Shown piece by piece: positions 26,150-33,842 of a stretch of 64,000 nt of DNA. Each line of letters starts with the position of its first letter. The stretch's first letter is position 1. This DNA comes from Pacificibacter marinus (lineage in GTDB: Bacteria > Pseudomonadota > Alphaproteobacteria > Rhodobacterales > Rhodobacteraceae). Under the pieces are notes generated by a model. It searched no databases. It saw only the letters and a list, made by a program, of their open reading frames with translations, and was not told the DNA's origin. The position numbers were made by a program, and so were the translations under genes. The DNA lies in contig NZ_JAHKPK010000062.1 of the NCBI RefSeq assembly GCF_018860665.1, positions 1-64,000 on the forward strand, given 5' to 3'.

Positions 26150-28983
26150 GCCTTTTGCCAAAACTCACCTTCACCTCGACTGCGCCTGAGACGCCGAAAA
26201 ACGTTTCAAACGAGGCCAAGCCGCCGCGGGGCAAAAAGATTGGTCCGTTGACCGTGCATTTTGGCGGCATGGCCAAACCAAAATCTGCTCCGAAAGGGAC
26301 AGAGGCTTTAACGCCTGCGCCTCAAGAGACTTCCAAAACAGCACCGCGTCCCCAGCCCAAGCCACGCGCAAAGGTCACTTTGCCGGATGCTGTCGTTAAA
26401 TCTGCGCTCAAATCCTCTAAATCTGAGGTGAAAGTCGAAGCGCCTGCTGCGGCCGAGCCACCCAAAAATGTTGAGCCAGAAGATCCCAATGCCGCTTTGA
26501 AAAAAGCAGCAGCAGAGGCTGTGCGCCGCCGCGTCAGCGATGCTGCAAAGCCCGCTGTGGCATCAAAAGTCGACACACCCCAAAAGGCGCCAGCGCAAAA
26601 CGACAAGATCATTGAAAGGCCAGCCGCTGCGTCGCAGCACGACAGCGTTGCTAAGAATATGTCCGACAGCAAGGCTGTTTCGGATGTCACTAAGCCTGAG
26701 CCGCAAAAGTCTGAACCGCAAAAGCCGACCCGCGCTGCAACCACTCCTGTTTCGACACCTGAGGTGAAACTCCCGCTGCCTGATACTAAGACTGCCGCGC
26801 CAAAAACGGCTGCGCTTCCTATGCGCGCGCAAGTGGGCAAAGCCCCCGCCAAAAAACGTTCTGTTGTGACCAAACATGTGCACCGTGCCGAACTTGTTGC
26901 GACCTATGCGTCGAAACTTGGCGTGACGGCGATGGTGTCGGACATTTTGGAAGCCTTTTCTGGCCAGCCAGACGAAGACGTCAGCGTCGAGGCCATGGTC
27001 AAAGGGCTTGAGGTCTGCGGCCTCAACGCCGATGTCACCGTGTTGGCCAGCATCACGCCGAAAGCATGGCCGGCTTTGGCGAAAATGACCTCTGGTCATG
27101 TGATCCTTGTGCTGTCGCAGAAAGGCGATGTGATTACGATTTTCGATCGCAGCGCCCCAGATCAAACCGCCGAAGTGCCGATGTATGAATTCGCGCCCTT
27201 CTTTTCTGGTACTGTTGTGCGGGCGGGAAAATCACTTGCGACATTGACCAAATCCTATGCCCCTGCCGCGATGGCAGAGCATTGGTTTTGGGGGCAATTC
27301 GGCGCATTCCGCAAACAAATCGGTGAGATCGCGCTTGGGTCTTTGGTGGCCAACCTTTTGGCCGTCGCCGTGGCACTGTTTTCACTGCAAGTCTATGACC
27401 GTGTGATCCCGCACAAGTCACAGTCCACTTTGTGGGTTTTGGCGTTGGGCGCTGTTTTGGCCGTGGGTTTGGAAGCTGCGATCAAGCTGGCGCGGTCGCG
27501 CCTAATGGATGGTGCGGGGCGTCAAATTGAGATGCGTGTGCAATCAATGTTGATGGAACGATTGCTTGGGATGCGCTCAGATGCACGCCCCTCATCGCCC
27601 TCTGGCTTGTTCTCGGCGATGCGCGAATTTTCGTCTGTGCGTGAATTTTTCACAGCCTCTACCATTGGCACCGTGGCCGATATTCCGTTTATCTTTTTGT
27701 TCTTCGCGTTGGTCGCAACGATTGCGGGACCTGTTGTTTGGGTCTTGATGCTCGGCGCATTCATCATGGTTGTGCCTGGATATTTCTTTCAAAAGAAAAT
27801 GATGCGGTTGACGGTCGAATCCCAAGGGGCCTCTGCCAAAGCATCGCGCCTGTTGCATGAGGCTGTGTTCGAACTCGACACGATCAAAACCCAGCGCGGC
27901 GAAGACCGTGTTCGTCGCATTTGGGACGAGCTGAACGTGCTAGGTGCTGCCAAATCGTCGGAGCAACGCAAACTTGCGGGCTTCTTGACGTTTTGGAGCC
28001 AAGGCATCCAGCAGGTCACCTATTTGTCTGCTGTGGTTTTAGGCACCTATTTGGTTTTTGCTGGCGAGTTTACAGTAGGCACAATCATCGCCACAGGGAT
28101 TTTGACGTCGCGCACTTTGGCCCCTTTGACGCAGCTGTCGGGCACGATGGCGCGCTGGAGCAATGTGAAAACCGCGCTTGAGGGACTGAACGCCATTGCT
28201 CTTGCACCGCAAGACGCAGGGGAAGATCGCAATTTCTTGCGCCGAGAAGACATCGAGGGCGAATTTGCCTTGCGCGAATTGCAGTTCCGTTACGATGACG
28301 AGGGCGCGCCGACGCTGGATATTTCGGCGCTCGATATCAAAGCCGGCCAAAAGATTGCGGTGCTTGGCGCCAATGGATCGGGCAAGTCATCGATGTTGAA
28401 AGTGCTCGCAGGGCTATACGCACCGACGCGTGGTCGTGTGCTGCTGGATGGCGCAGAGATGAGCCAGATCGACCCGCGCGATATTCGTCGCAACGTTGGT
28501 TACTTGGGGCAAGATGTGCGTCTGTTTGCCGGATCGTTGCGCGACAACCTGAATTTGGGCGGGCTGGAGCGTGATGATGATCGTTTGCTCGACGCCCTTG
28601 ATTTCTCTGGACTTGGCCCTTTCGTGCGCGGACATCATCGTGGCCTTGATTTGGAAATTCGTGATGGTGGCGAAGGCCTGTCTGTTGGGCAACGTCAATC
28701 GATTGGCTGGGCGCGTTTGTGGTTACAAGACCCGCGCGTGTGCTTGCTGGATGAACCTACTGCCTCGCTTGACCAGTCCTTGGAAACAGGGCTGGTAGGA
28801 CGTCTCGGGCCATGGCTCGAAGGGCGCACGGCTTTGATAGCAACGCACCGGATGCCCATCGTTGGGCTTGCCGATCGCACGATGGTCCTTAAAGATGGCC
28901 GTTTGGTTGTCGATGGTCCGCGCGATCAAGTGCTGGCGCATTTGTCGAAATCCAGCGGCGGACCCAACGGCGGGCAAGGCTAA
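26146..28983 (+). CDS. Type I secretion ABC transporter with long Pro/Ala/Lys-rich N-terminal extension
   Basis: The 945-residue protein has, in order: a low-complexity, probably disordered Lys/Pro/Ala-rich region (1-240); a C39-like domain (about 245-370) lacking the catalytic Cys; six membrane helices (about 390-680); and an ATPase domain. In the ATPase, Walker A GANGSGKSS is near 740, the signature LSVGQRQS near 845, Walker B VCLLDEPTAS near 865 and IATHR near 897. Inactive C39-like domains hold the unfolded substrate in HlyB/LapB-type exporters. The start is a TTG overlapping the previous stop (TTGA), supported by GGAG eight bases upstream; the next ATG is at 26269. It powers adhesin export across the inner membrane. 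Confidence 0.92.
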   Translation: MSLLPKLTFTSTAPETPKNVSNEAKPPRGKKIGPLTVHFGGMAKPKSAPKGTEALTPAPQETSKTAPRPQPKPRAKVTLPDAVVKSALKSSKSEVKVEAPAAAEPPKNVEPEDPNAALKKAAAEAVRRRVSDAAKPAVASKVDTPQKAPAQNDKIIERPAAASQHDSVAKNMSDSKAVSDVTKPEPQKSEPQKPTRAATTPVSTPEVKLPLPDTKTAAPKTAALPMRAQVGKAPAKKRSVVTKHVHRAELVATYASKLGVTAMVSDILEAFSGQPDEDVSVEAMVKGLEVCGLNADVTVLASITPKAWPALAKMTSGHVILVLSQKGDVITIFDRSAPDQTAEVPMYEFAPFFSGTVVRAGKSLATLTKSYAPAAMAEHWFWGQFGAFRKQIGEIALGSLVANLLAVAVALFSLQVYDRVIPHKSQSTLWVLALGAVLAVGLEAAIKLARSRLMDGAGRQIEMRVQSMLMERLLGMRSDARPSSPSGLFSAMREFSSVREFFTASTIGTVADIPFIFLFFALVATIAGPVVWVLMLGAFIMVVPGYFFQKKMMRLTVESQGASAKASRLLHEAVFELDTIKTQRGEDRVRRIWDELNVLGAAKSSEQRKLAGFLTFWSQGIQQVTYLSAVVLGTYLVFAGEFTVGTIIATGILTSRTLAPLTQLSGTMARWSNVKTALEGLNAIALAPQDAGEDRNFLRREDIEGEFALRELQFRYDDEGAPTLDISALDIKAGQKIAVLGANGSGKSSMLKVLAGLYAPTRGRVLLDGAEMSQIDPRDIRRNVGYLGQDVRLFAGSLRDNLNLGGLERDDDRLLDALDFSGLGPFVRGHHRGLDLEIRDGGEGLSVGQRQSIGWARLWLQDPRVCLLDEPTASLDQSLETGLVGRLGPWLEGRTALIATHRMPIVGLADRTMVLKDGRLVVDGPRDQVLAHLSKSSGGPNGGQG

Positions 28984-30152
28984 TGTCCAAACTTGAAAAT
29001 CTGCTCGACAAAGACATGGACCGGCCCGGCTGGATCATTCGCATCGTCGCTTTGGTGATCGTTGTGTTTATCGTCTGGGCCTCGTTTGCGTCAGTTGACG
29101 AAATTGTGCGCGCTGATGGTGAAATGATTTCATCTTCGCGTCCGCAGATCATCCAAAATCTTGAGGGTGGTATCTTGTCGTCATTGCGGGTGTCTGAGGG
29201 CGATGTGGTTGAGCAGGGCGACATTTTGGCGACGCTCAGTGGCACAGAATTTCGGACATCAGCCGAAGATTTACAAGAAAAATTGGACGCTTTGGAAGTG
29301 CGTAAACTGCGCTTAGAGGCTGAGCTGGATGATAAGGATTCCTTTGACGTGCCAGAAGCTTTGGCCGCGCGTGCCGCAGGGGTTATCGCCTCGGAACGCG
29401 CGCTTTTAAAGGCGCGGAGTGCTGATTATTTGGCGCGATCAGAAGGCGCGCTGAATGTACTTAAGCAGGTCGAAGCCGAACGTTCGTTGATGGAAGACAT
29501 GCTGACACGCAATGTGGTGGCGCTGATCGAAGTGACGCGCACGCGCAAAGCCCATTTGGATGCGCAGCTAAAATACAACGAAATTGTCACCCAAGCGAAC
29601 TTGTCAGAAGCCGAAGAGTTTTCGGAAACGCTGCAAGAAATCGCTTCGGTGAAACAGGCGCTGACGTTGGCCGAAGATCAATTGGATCGCACCATCATCA
29701 CATCGCCGATGCGCGGTATTGTGAACAACCTGAGCCTGACCACAATCGGTGGCGTCGTGCGCCCCGGTGAAGAGATCGTACAGATCATTCCTGTGGATGA
29801 GGAGCTGTTTGTCGAGGCACGTGTGCGCCCCGAAGACATCGCGCATGTCGAACCAGGGCAGGCGGCAACGATCAAGCTGACAGCATACGACTATACTATT
29901 TTTGGCACGCTATCTGGACAGGTTAAGGTCTTGTCGGCTGATACGTTCCAAGATGAACGCGACCCCAATGCACTGCCCTATTACCGTGTGACTGTGTCTG
30001 TGAACCTCGACAGTTTGACAGAACGCCAAAGCCAGATCGAAATCCGCCCCGGTATGCGCGCGCAGGCTGAGTTGCACACAGGGTCTAAAACATTTTTGCG
30101 CTACCTGCTTAAACCTTTGTATAAATCGCGCGAGGCCTTTCGCGAGCCCTAA
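28983..30152 (+). CDS. HlyD-family membrane fusion protein of type I secretion
   Basis: This 389-residue periplasmic adaptor has one N-terminal membrane helix (residues 19-40, WIIRIVALVIVVFIVWASFA). The biotinyl-lipoyl half-motif near 60-85 (IQNLEGGILSSLRVSEGDVV) is followed by a coiled-coil hairpin (about 90-235), the second lipoyl half TIITSPMRGIVNNL near 238, and a beta-barrel domain ending with IEIRPGMRAQAELHTG, the usual HlyD signature region. The ATG overlaps the ABC gene stop (TAATG). It bridges the ABC pump and the TolC-like channel. It is slightly shorter than typical HlyD proteins, mainly in the coiled coil. Confidence 0.93.
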   Translation: MSKLENLLDKDMDRPGWIIRIVALVIVVFIVWASFASVDEIVRADGEMISSSRPQIIQNLEGGILSSLRVSEGDVVEQGDILATLSGTEFRTSAEDLQEKLDALEVRKLRLEAELDDKDSFDVPEALAARAAGVIASERALLKARSADYLARSEGALNVLKQVEAERSLMEDMLTRNVVALIEVTRTRKAHLDAQLKYNEIVTQANLSEAEEFSETLQEIASVKQALTLAEDQLDRTIITSPMRGIVNNLSLTTIGGVVRPGEEIVQIIPVDEELFVEARVRPEDIAHVEPGQAATIKLTAYDYTIFGTLSGQVKVLSADTFQDERDPNALPYYRVTVSVNLDSLTERQSQIEIRPGMRAQAELHTGSKTFLRYLLKPLYKSREAFREP

Positions 30153-30172
30153 ATGCGGTTTAGGTTGAACCT

Positions 30173-30793
30173 ATGACGCACTCTGTTTCAGATACCCCAA
30201 CCCCCATTCACGACGCGGCGACTGTTATTTTGCTGCGTAAATGCGGCGATGAAACTCGCGTTCTTATGGGGCAACGCGGCAAATCTGCTGTGTTCATGCC
30301 CGGTAAATTTGTGTTCCCCGGGGGGCGCGTTGATCCGCAAGATTATGACGCCTCAGACCCTAACTTGATCAACCCCGTTTGCCGCGCACGTCTTGCGATT
30401 GAGGCGACACCTGAATTGGCCACGGCGCTTTTGGTTGCAGCGCGCCGCGAGTTGCATGAAGAAACAGGATTGAGCCTGAAACCCTCGGCTGACATGCGCT
30501 TCATCTTTCGCGCGATCACGCCGCCCATGCGACCACGGCGTTTTGATGCGCGTTTTTTGATCTGCGATGCCAGTGATGTGCTGGATGATCTTGATGATTT
30601 TTCACGCGCCGAAGACGAGCTGGTGCATTTGCAATGGGTGAGTGTCGCCGAGGCGCTGACGCTTGATTTGCCGTTTGTGACGCGGATCGTCTTGGCTGAG
30701 GTCAACGCGCTTACCGCCATTTCAGGCCCGCCAGAAGTTGTACCGTTCTATGACCATCGTGACCCCGTTGGGCGGATCACATCACTTGGGTAA
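30173..30793 (+). CDS. NUDIX hydrolase, CoA-pyrophosphatase-like (NUDT7/19 type)
   Basis: The 206-residue protein carries a NUDIX box split by an insertion of about 35 residues: FPGGRVDPQ near residue 48, then AARRELHEETGLSL near 91-104 with the catalytic REx2HEETG glutamates. This arrangement is typical of the NUDT7/NUDT8/NUDT19 group, which hydrolyses CoA or other nucleoside-diphosphate derivatives. VPFYDHRDPVGRITSL forms the C-terminus. It starts 20 bp after the HlyD gene, so it may be read from the secretion operon without a functional link. Its 3' end overlaps the convergent exonuclease gene by 12 bp. Confidence 0.88.
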   Translation: MTHSVSDTPTPIHDAATVILLRKCGDETRVLMGQRGKSAVFMPGKFVFPGGRVDPQDYDASDPNLINPVCRARLAIEATPELATALLVAARRELHEETGLSLKPSADMRFIFRAITPPMRPRRFDARFLICDASDVLDDLDDFSRAEDELVHLQWVSVAEALTLDLPFVTRIVLAEVNALTAISGPPEVVPFYDHRDPVGRITSLG

Positions 30794-32884
30794 CGGTGCT
30801 GTGTTGAGGTCTTGCAGCAAACGTTTGTGACGTTTCATTTCAGCTAAAAGCGCTTCGAATGTGGTTAGCCCTTTGGCCTCTGCCATTGAAAGCATTTTCA
30901 AAAACACTTTGGCTGTTGCAAGCGTGTCGCCTAGGGCCGTGTGGCGTTGCTCCGGCGGAATGGTAACATTCAAACGCCGGCAGATATCATCAAGCGAATG
31001 CGAAGCACTTTGCCCGAAAACGACAGCGGACAACAGCACAGTGTCGATCACGGGGTGGTCAAACGGTGCGCCTATCCTGTCTGCGTGCCGGTGCAAAAAC
31101 GCCATGTCAAACGGCGCGTTATGGGCCACTAGAACAGAACCGCGGGCAAAGCTGTGCAGCGCACGCCCCGCAAGATCAATCTTGGGCTGACCTTGGATCA
31201 TTTCATTTGTGATGTGGTGAATCTTGGTCGCTGCCATCGGAATGGTGCGCTCAGGATCAACAAGGGTATTGAGCTGTTCGTCCGGCACAATCTGTCCGTT
31301 GACGATACGCGTGGCTGCGATCTGGCAAATTTCGTCGCCATCTTCGGGCGAAAGCCCCGTCGTCTCAGTGTCAAACACCACATAGGCGAGATGTTTGAGA
31401 GGTGTCGTTGCGGTGTTGTCTGTCGTTTGTTGGGTTAATAGATCAAAGTCATAGGCAAGGCCGCCGCTTGATCCGGTTTTAATTGATGCCTGCGGGATTG
31501 GCAGTTTCACAACACGACGTGATCCGATTCCGAATTCTGGCCAAATATCGGTGTTCATGTCGTTTAAGTAGGCACGTCCAGTGATATCTGGATCGAGCAT
31601 CTTTGTCGGCTCATTGAGCCAGGCCTCGAGCCGATCAATGTACAGAAGCTCTCCCATCCAACCCAAGGCAATGATCACGCCTGTGTCTTCGGTACTGATC
31701 AGCAAGGACAGTGCCTTTGCTCCGTCACGCGATAATCGCAGCGCAAGATAGCTTATGAGTGCGACCAGTTTGTCGGGATCAACATGGAAAAACAGCGGCG
31801 TGCTTTCGCTCGCGATGATGGTGATCCCGCTGTCTTTGAGGCGCGCGGTGATGGCGTTGCAGATGTCTTGCCCTGTGACCTTCATTAAGGCTGTCGTTTC
31901 ACAGTCATCGCCCAAGTCGCGATACTGTTTCAACAGCGCGGAGGCGTCATGTGCAGCCTGAGCCAACGCGTCATCACATGCACGGTTTAGGGCGCGGCTT
32001 TCGGCGGTATCCCCAAGATATTGGCGGGCCATCTGAGCGGTTTGAAGCGTCGCCCCCATCTGGGCAAATTGATGAACCGCAAGCGTCCCCAGATCAAGGC
32101 GGGCTTGTTGCAGGTGATGGTCTTGCGCCAGATCATCCAGCGTCAAGACATAGGCAGGCAGCGCGTCTATATCGTTTGGCGCATGAACCAAGCGCAAGCG
32201 TGCGGATAGGAAATCAGTGCCGTTCGAAAGTCTGACAGTGGTTGAAATCACATGCCCAATCCCACCGTCCCCTGCACATAATCGCGCATAGGCCGACAGG
32301 ATCGCAGCGCTGTCCAATGTGTCGAACAGACAGTGCCCAAGCCCAAGGTCGTGGTCACCACTGCACATGGCACGTGCGGCACCGTTGTAGAATACGACGC
32401 GGTGCATGCCCGACACCAGCAAGACCCCAAAGGGAATTTCAGCGGCCAAGGCCCCCAGCTTTTCGTTGGTCTCGATCAACTGCGTGGTTTCAAGCGCCAC
32501 TGTTTGCGCCAAGGCTTTGCGGGTACGTGTCAGCTCATCACTTGCCGATTGTGCGGCAATGCCAAGATCGCCCAGATAGCGCGCACCGGTTTTGGTGGGC
32601 ATATCGTCTTGCTCGGTATGTGTCGCGGCCAGCAACGCGCCTGATAATGCGCCGATGGGCTTGGCAATATGTTCATCAAACAGCATCCAGACCCAAGCCG
32701 AGAGGCCGAGTGTCCCAAAGCCCGCGATGATGCCAGCAAAGACAAAACCATCCAAAGCCTCAGGGTTTCCCAGTTTATTAAACCCTAGCACAAGACCCAA
32801 ACAGAGAGCGGCCACAGTGCTGCTTGCCAAAAAGGCAAAGAACAAAAACATGCGCAGGCGCAAGGACCAGTGTTCAAACCTCAT
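30782..32884 (-). CDS. Membrane PAS/kinase-like protein fused to a DnaQ-type 3'-5' exonuclease
   Basis: The 700-residue protein has two N-terminal membrane helices (about 10-35 and 42-68) and a HAMP-like linker. A PAS-like domain lies near 125-235 (FGVLLVSGMHRVVFYNGAARAM), followed by a region laid out like a histidine kinase (about 240-460) but without a recognisable phospho-acceptor H-E/D motif or a good ATP-binding G box. A C-terminal DEDD exonuclease domain follows: Exo I VFDTETTGL near 503, Exo II HNAPFDMAFL near 588 and Exo III HTALGDTLAT near 646. The nuclease residues look intact. It is the last gene of the acetate locus and overlaps the pseudo-receiver gene by 11 bp. The nucleic-acid substrate is unknown. 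Confidence 0.85.
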   Translation of the reverse strand: MRFEHWSLRLRMFLFFAFLASSTVAALCLGLVLGFNKLGNPEALDGFVFAGIIAGFGTLGLSAWVWMLFDEHIAKPIGALSGALLAATHTEQDDMPTKTGARYLGDLGIAAQSASDELTRTRKALAQTVALETTQLIETNEKLGALAAEIPFGVLLVSGMHRVVFYNGAARAMCSGDHDLGLGHCLFDTLDSAAILSAYARLCAGDGGIGHVISTTVRLSNGTDFLSARLRLVHAPNDIDALPAYVLTLDDLAQDHHLQQARLDLGTLAVHQFAQMGATLQTAQMARQYLGDTAESRALNRACDDALAQAAHDASALLKQYRDLGDDCETTALMKVTGQDICNAITARLKDSGITIIASESTPLFFHVDPDKLVALISYLALRLSRDGAKALSLLISTEDTGVIIALGWMGELLYIDRLEAWLNEPTKMLDPDITGRAYLNDMNTDIWPEFGIGSRRVVKLPIPQASIKTGSSGGLAYDFDLLTQQTTDNTATTPLKHLAYVVFDTETTGLSPEDGDEICQIAATRIVNGQIVPDEQLNTLVDPERTIPMAATKIHHITNEMIQGQPKIDLAGRALHSFARGSVLVAHNAPFDMAFLHRHADRIGAPFDHPVIDTVLLSAVVFGQSASHSLDDICRRLNVTIPPEQRHTALGDTLATAKVFLKMLSMAEAKGLTTFEALLAEMKRHKRLLQDLNTAPLPK

Positions 32885-33269
32885 CGGATTCCCCTGTGTT
32901 AAATTGAGCTACCAGATCGATGATGTTTTGTGGGGCGAGGGGGGGCGACAGCACAGCGCTTGCACCCAAAGCGGCCAACTTGCGTTGAAAAACAGTGCGC
33001 GTATCTGGGGTGATCATGACCACGGGCAACTCAGCAGTGGCCGCATCTGCACGCAGGCGTTGGCAGACTTCTAGCCCGGAGATCTCGGCAAGTTCCGGAT
33101 CGAGCAGCACCAGATTAGGCTGCAAGGACTTGATATGCGCGAGCGCCTGCGCGCCTGACGAGACACATGTCACGCGGTGGCCTTCATGGGTCAATATCAA
33201 TTCGATCGCGGTGCTCTGTGGGGCGTTTGAACCTGCGATGAGAATGTCGATAGCGCCGTGCATGTGCAT
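32874..33269 (-). CDS. Receiver-domain protein with degenerate acidic pocket
   Basis: This 131-residue stand-alone CheY-like receiver has no output domain. The phosphorylatable Asp is present (D57 in VLLDPEL), as is T87 (VMITPDT). However, the acidic pair after strand 1 is replaced by AGSN (residues 12-15), and the conserved Lys before strand 5's loop is replaced by Pro (LSPPL, position 109). Without metal-binding acids and Lys, normal phosphorylation is doubtful, so it may act as a pseudo-receiver binding the kinase-like protein encoded immediately downstream. The start at 33269 has a weak AAGGTGA site; Met 3 is an alternative. Confidence 0.85.
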   Translation of the reverse strand: MHMHGAIDILIAGSNAPQSTAIELILTHEGHRVTCVSSGAQALAHIKSLQPNLVLLDPELAEISGLEVCQRLRADAATAELPVVMITPDTRTVFQRKLAALGASAVLSPPLAPQNIIDLVAQFNTGESDEV

Positions 33270-33307
33270 TGCCTAGATCACCTTGGTCTGTCTTATGGGG
33301 GCGACGG

Positions 33308-33829
33308 TTAACTTGACCGTAACCTGTCACAGGCTGCGCGCAAGACCGGATCGCTTGCACCAACAGCCAGCCAGTCTGCAGATTGTAAGGTGGTCGTGAT
33401 ATCTTCGCCGCGTCCCTTAAATAAATCTGCGCGTCGGTTTAATAGGCAGTCAAAGGCGGCGGGCACCACAGCGCCGCTCTGCCAGCGTGACAAAAGATAC
33501 ATGTCGACGACCACTGTGCCGTCCATGTCCACCGCATGCGCGCCGTTTAAGGCAATCAAACGGGTGGTGACAGGGGCAATGAATGTCCAAGGGCGCCAGA
33601 CTTGTTTTTGCGTCACCTCGGTGGCGATAATCGCCTCTGGGTCGAGCGCCTCCATGGATCGCGCGCTCCAAGAATATTCGCTCCAAACTGCAAAGGCTAA
33701 CATGGCAAGACCTGCGGCAGCAGGCATGGCCCAACGGGGCAGTGTGCCGCGTGTTAGCTTTTGAATCAGTAAACTAATCCCAGCAGCACCTGCACCGAGT
33801 GACAAAGTGGCGAAGAATTCTAACAGCAT
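33308..33829 (-). CDS. Small membrane protein of the acetate locus, unknown function
   Basis: I do not recognise a named family. The chosen ATG at 33829 has AAAGG upstream and lies 14 bp after the DUF294 gene, giving 173 residues. A hydrophobic N-terminus (LLEFFATLSLGAGAAGISLL) and a second helix (AMPAAAGLAMLAFAVW) anchor it. The remainder (about 60-173) is predicted periplasmic or cytosolic, with QVWRPWTFIAPVTTRLIALNG, a predicted beta strand AVDMDGTVVVDMYLLSRW and a C-terminal segment ASDPVLRAACDRLRSS. Its position inside a compact same-strand run suggests a role linked to the DUF294/receiver/exonuclease proteins. Confidence 0.7.
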   Translation of the reverse strand: MLLEFFATLSLGAGAAGISLLIQKLTRGTLPRWAMPAAAGLAMLAFAVWSEYSWSARSMEALDPEAIIATEVTQKQVWRPWTFIAPVTTRLIALNGAHAVDMDGTVVVDMYLLSRWQSGAVVPAAFDCLLNRRADLFKGRGEDITTTLQSADWLAVGASDPVLRAACDRLRSS

Positions 33830-33842
33830 GTGAGGCCTTTGT

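Noticed and set aside
32242-32730. Plus-strand 162-codon frame within the exonuclease fusion gene
   Set aside because: His/Arg/Pro-rich shadow of a supported gene.
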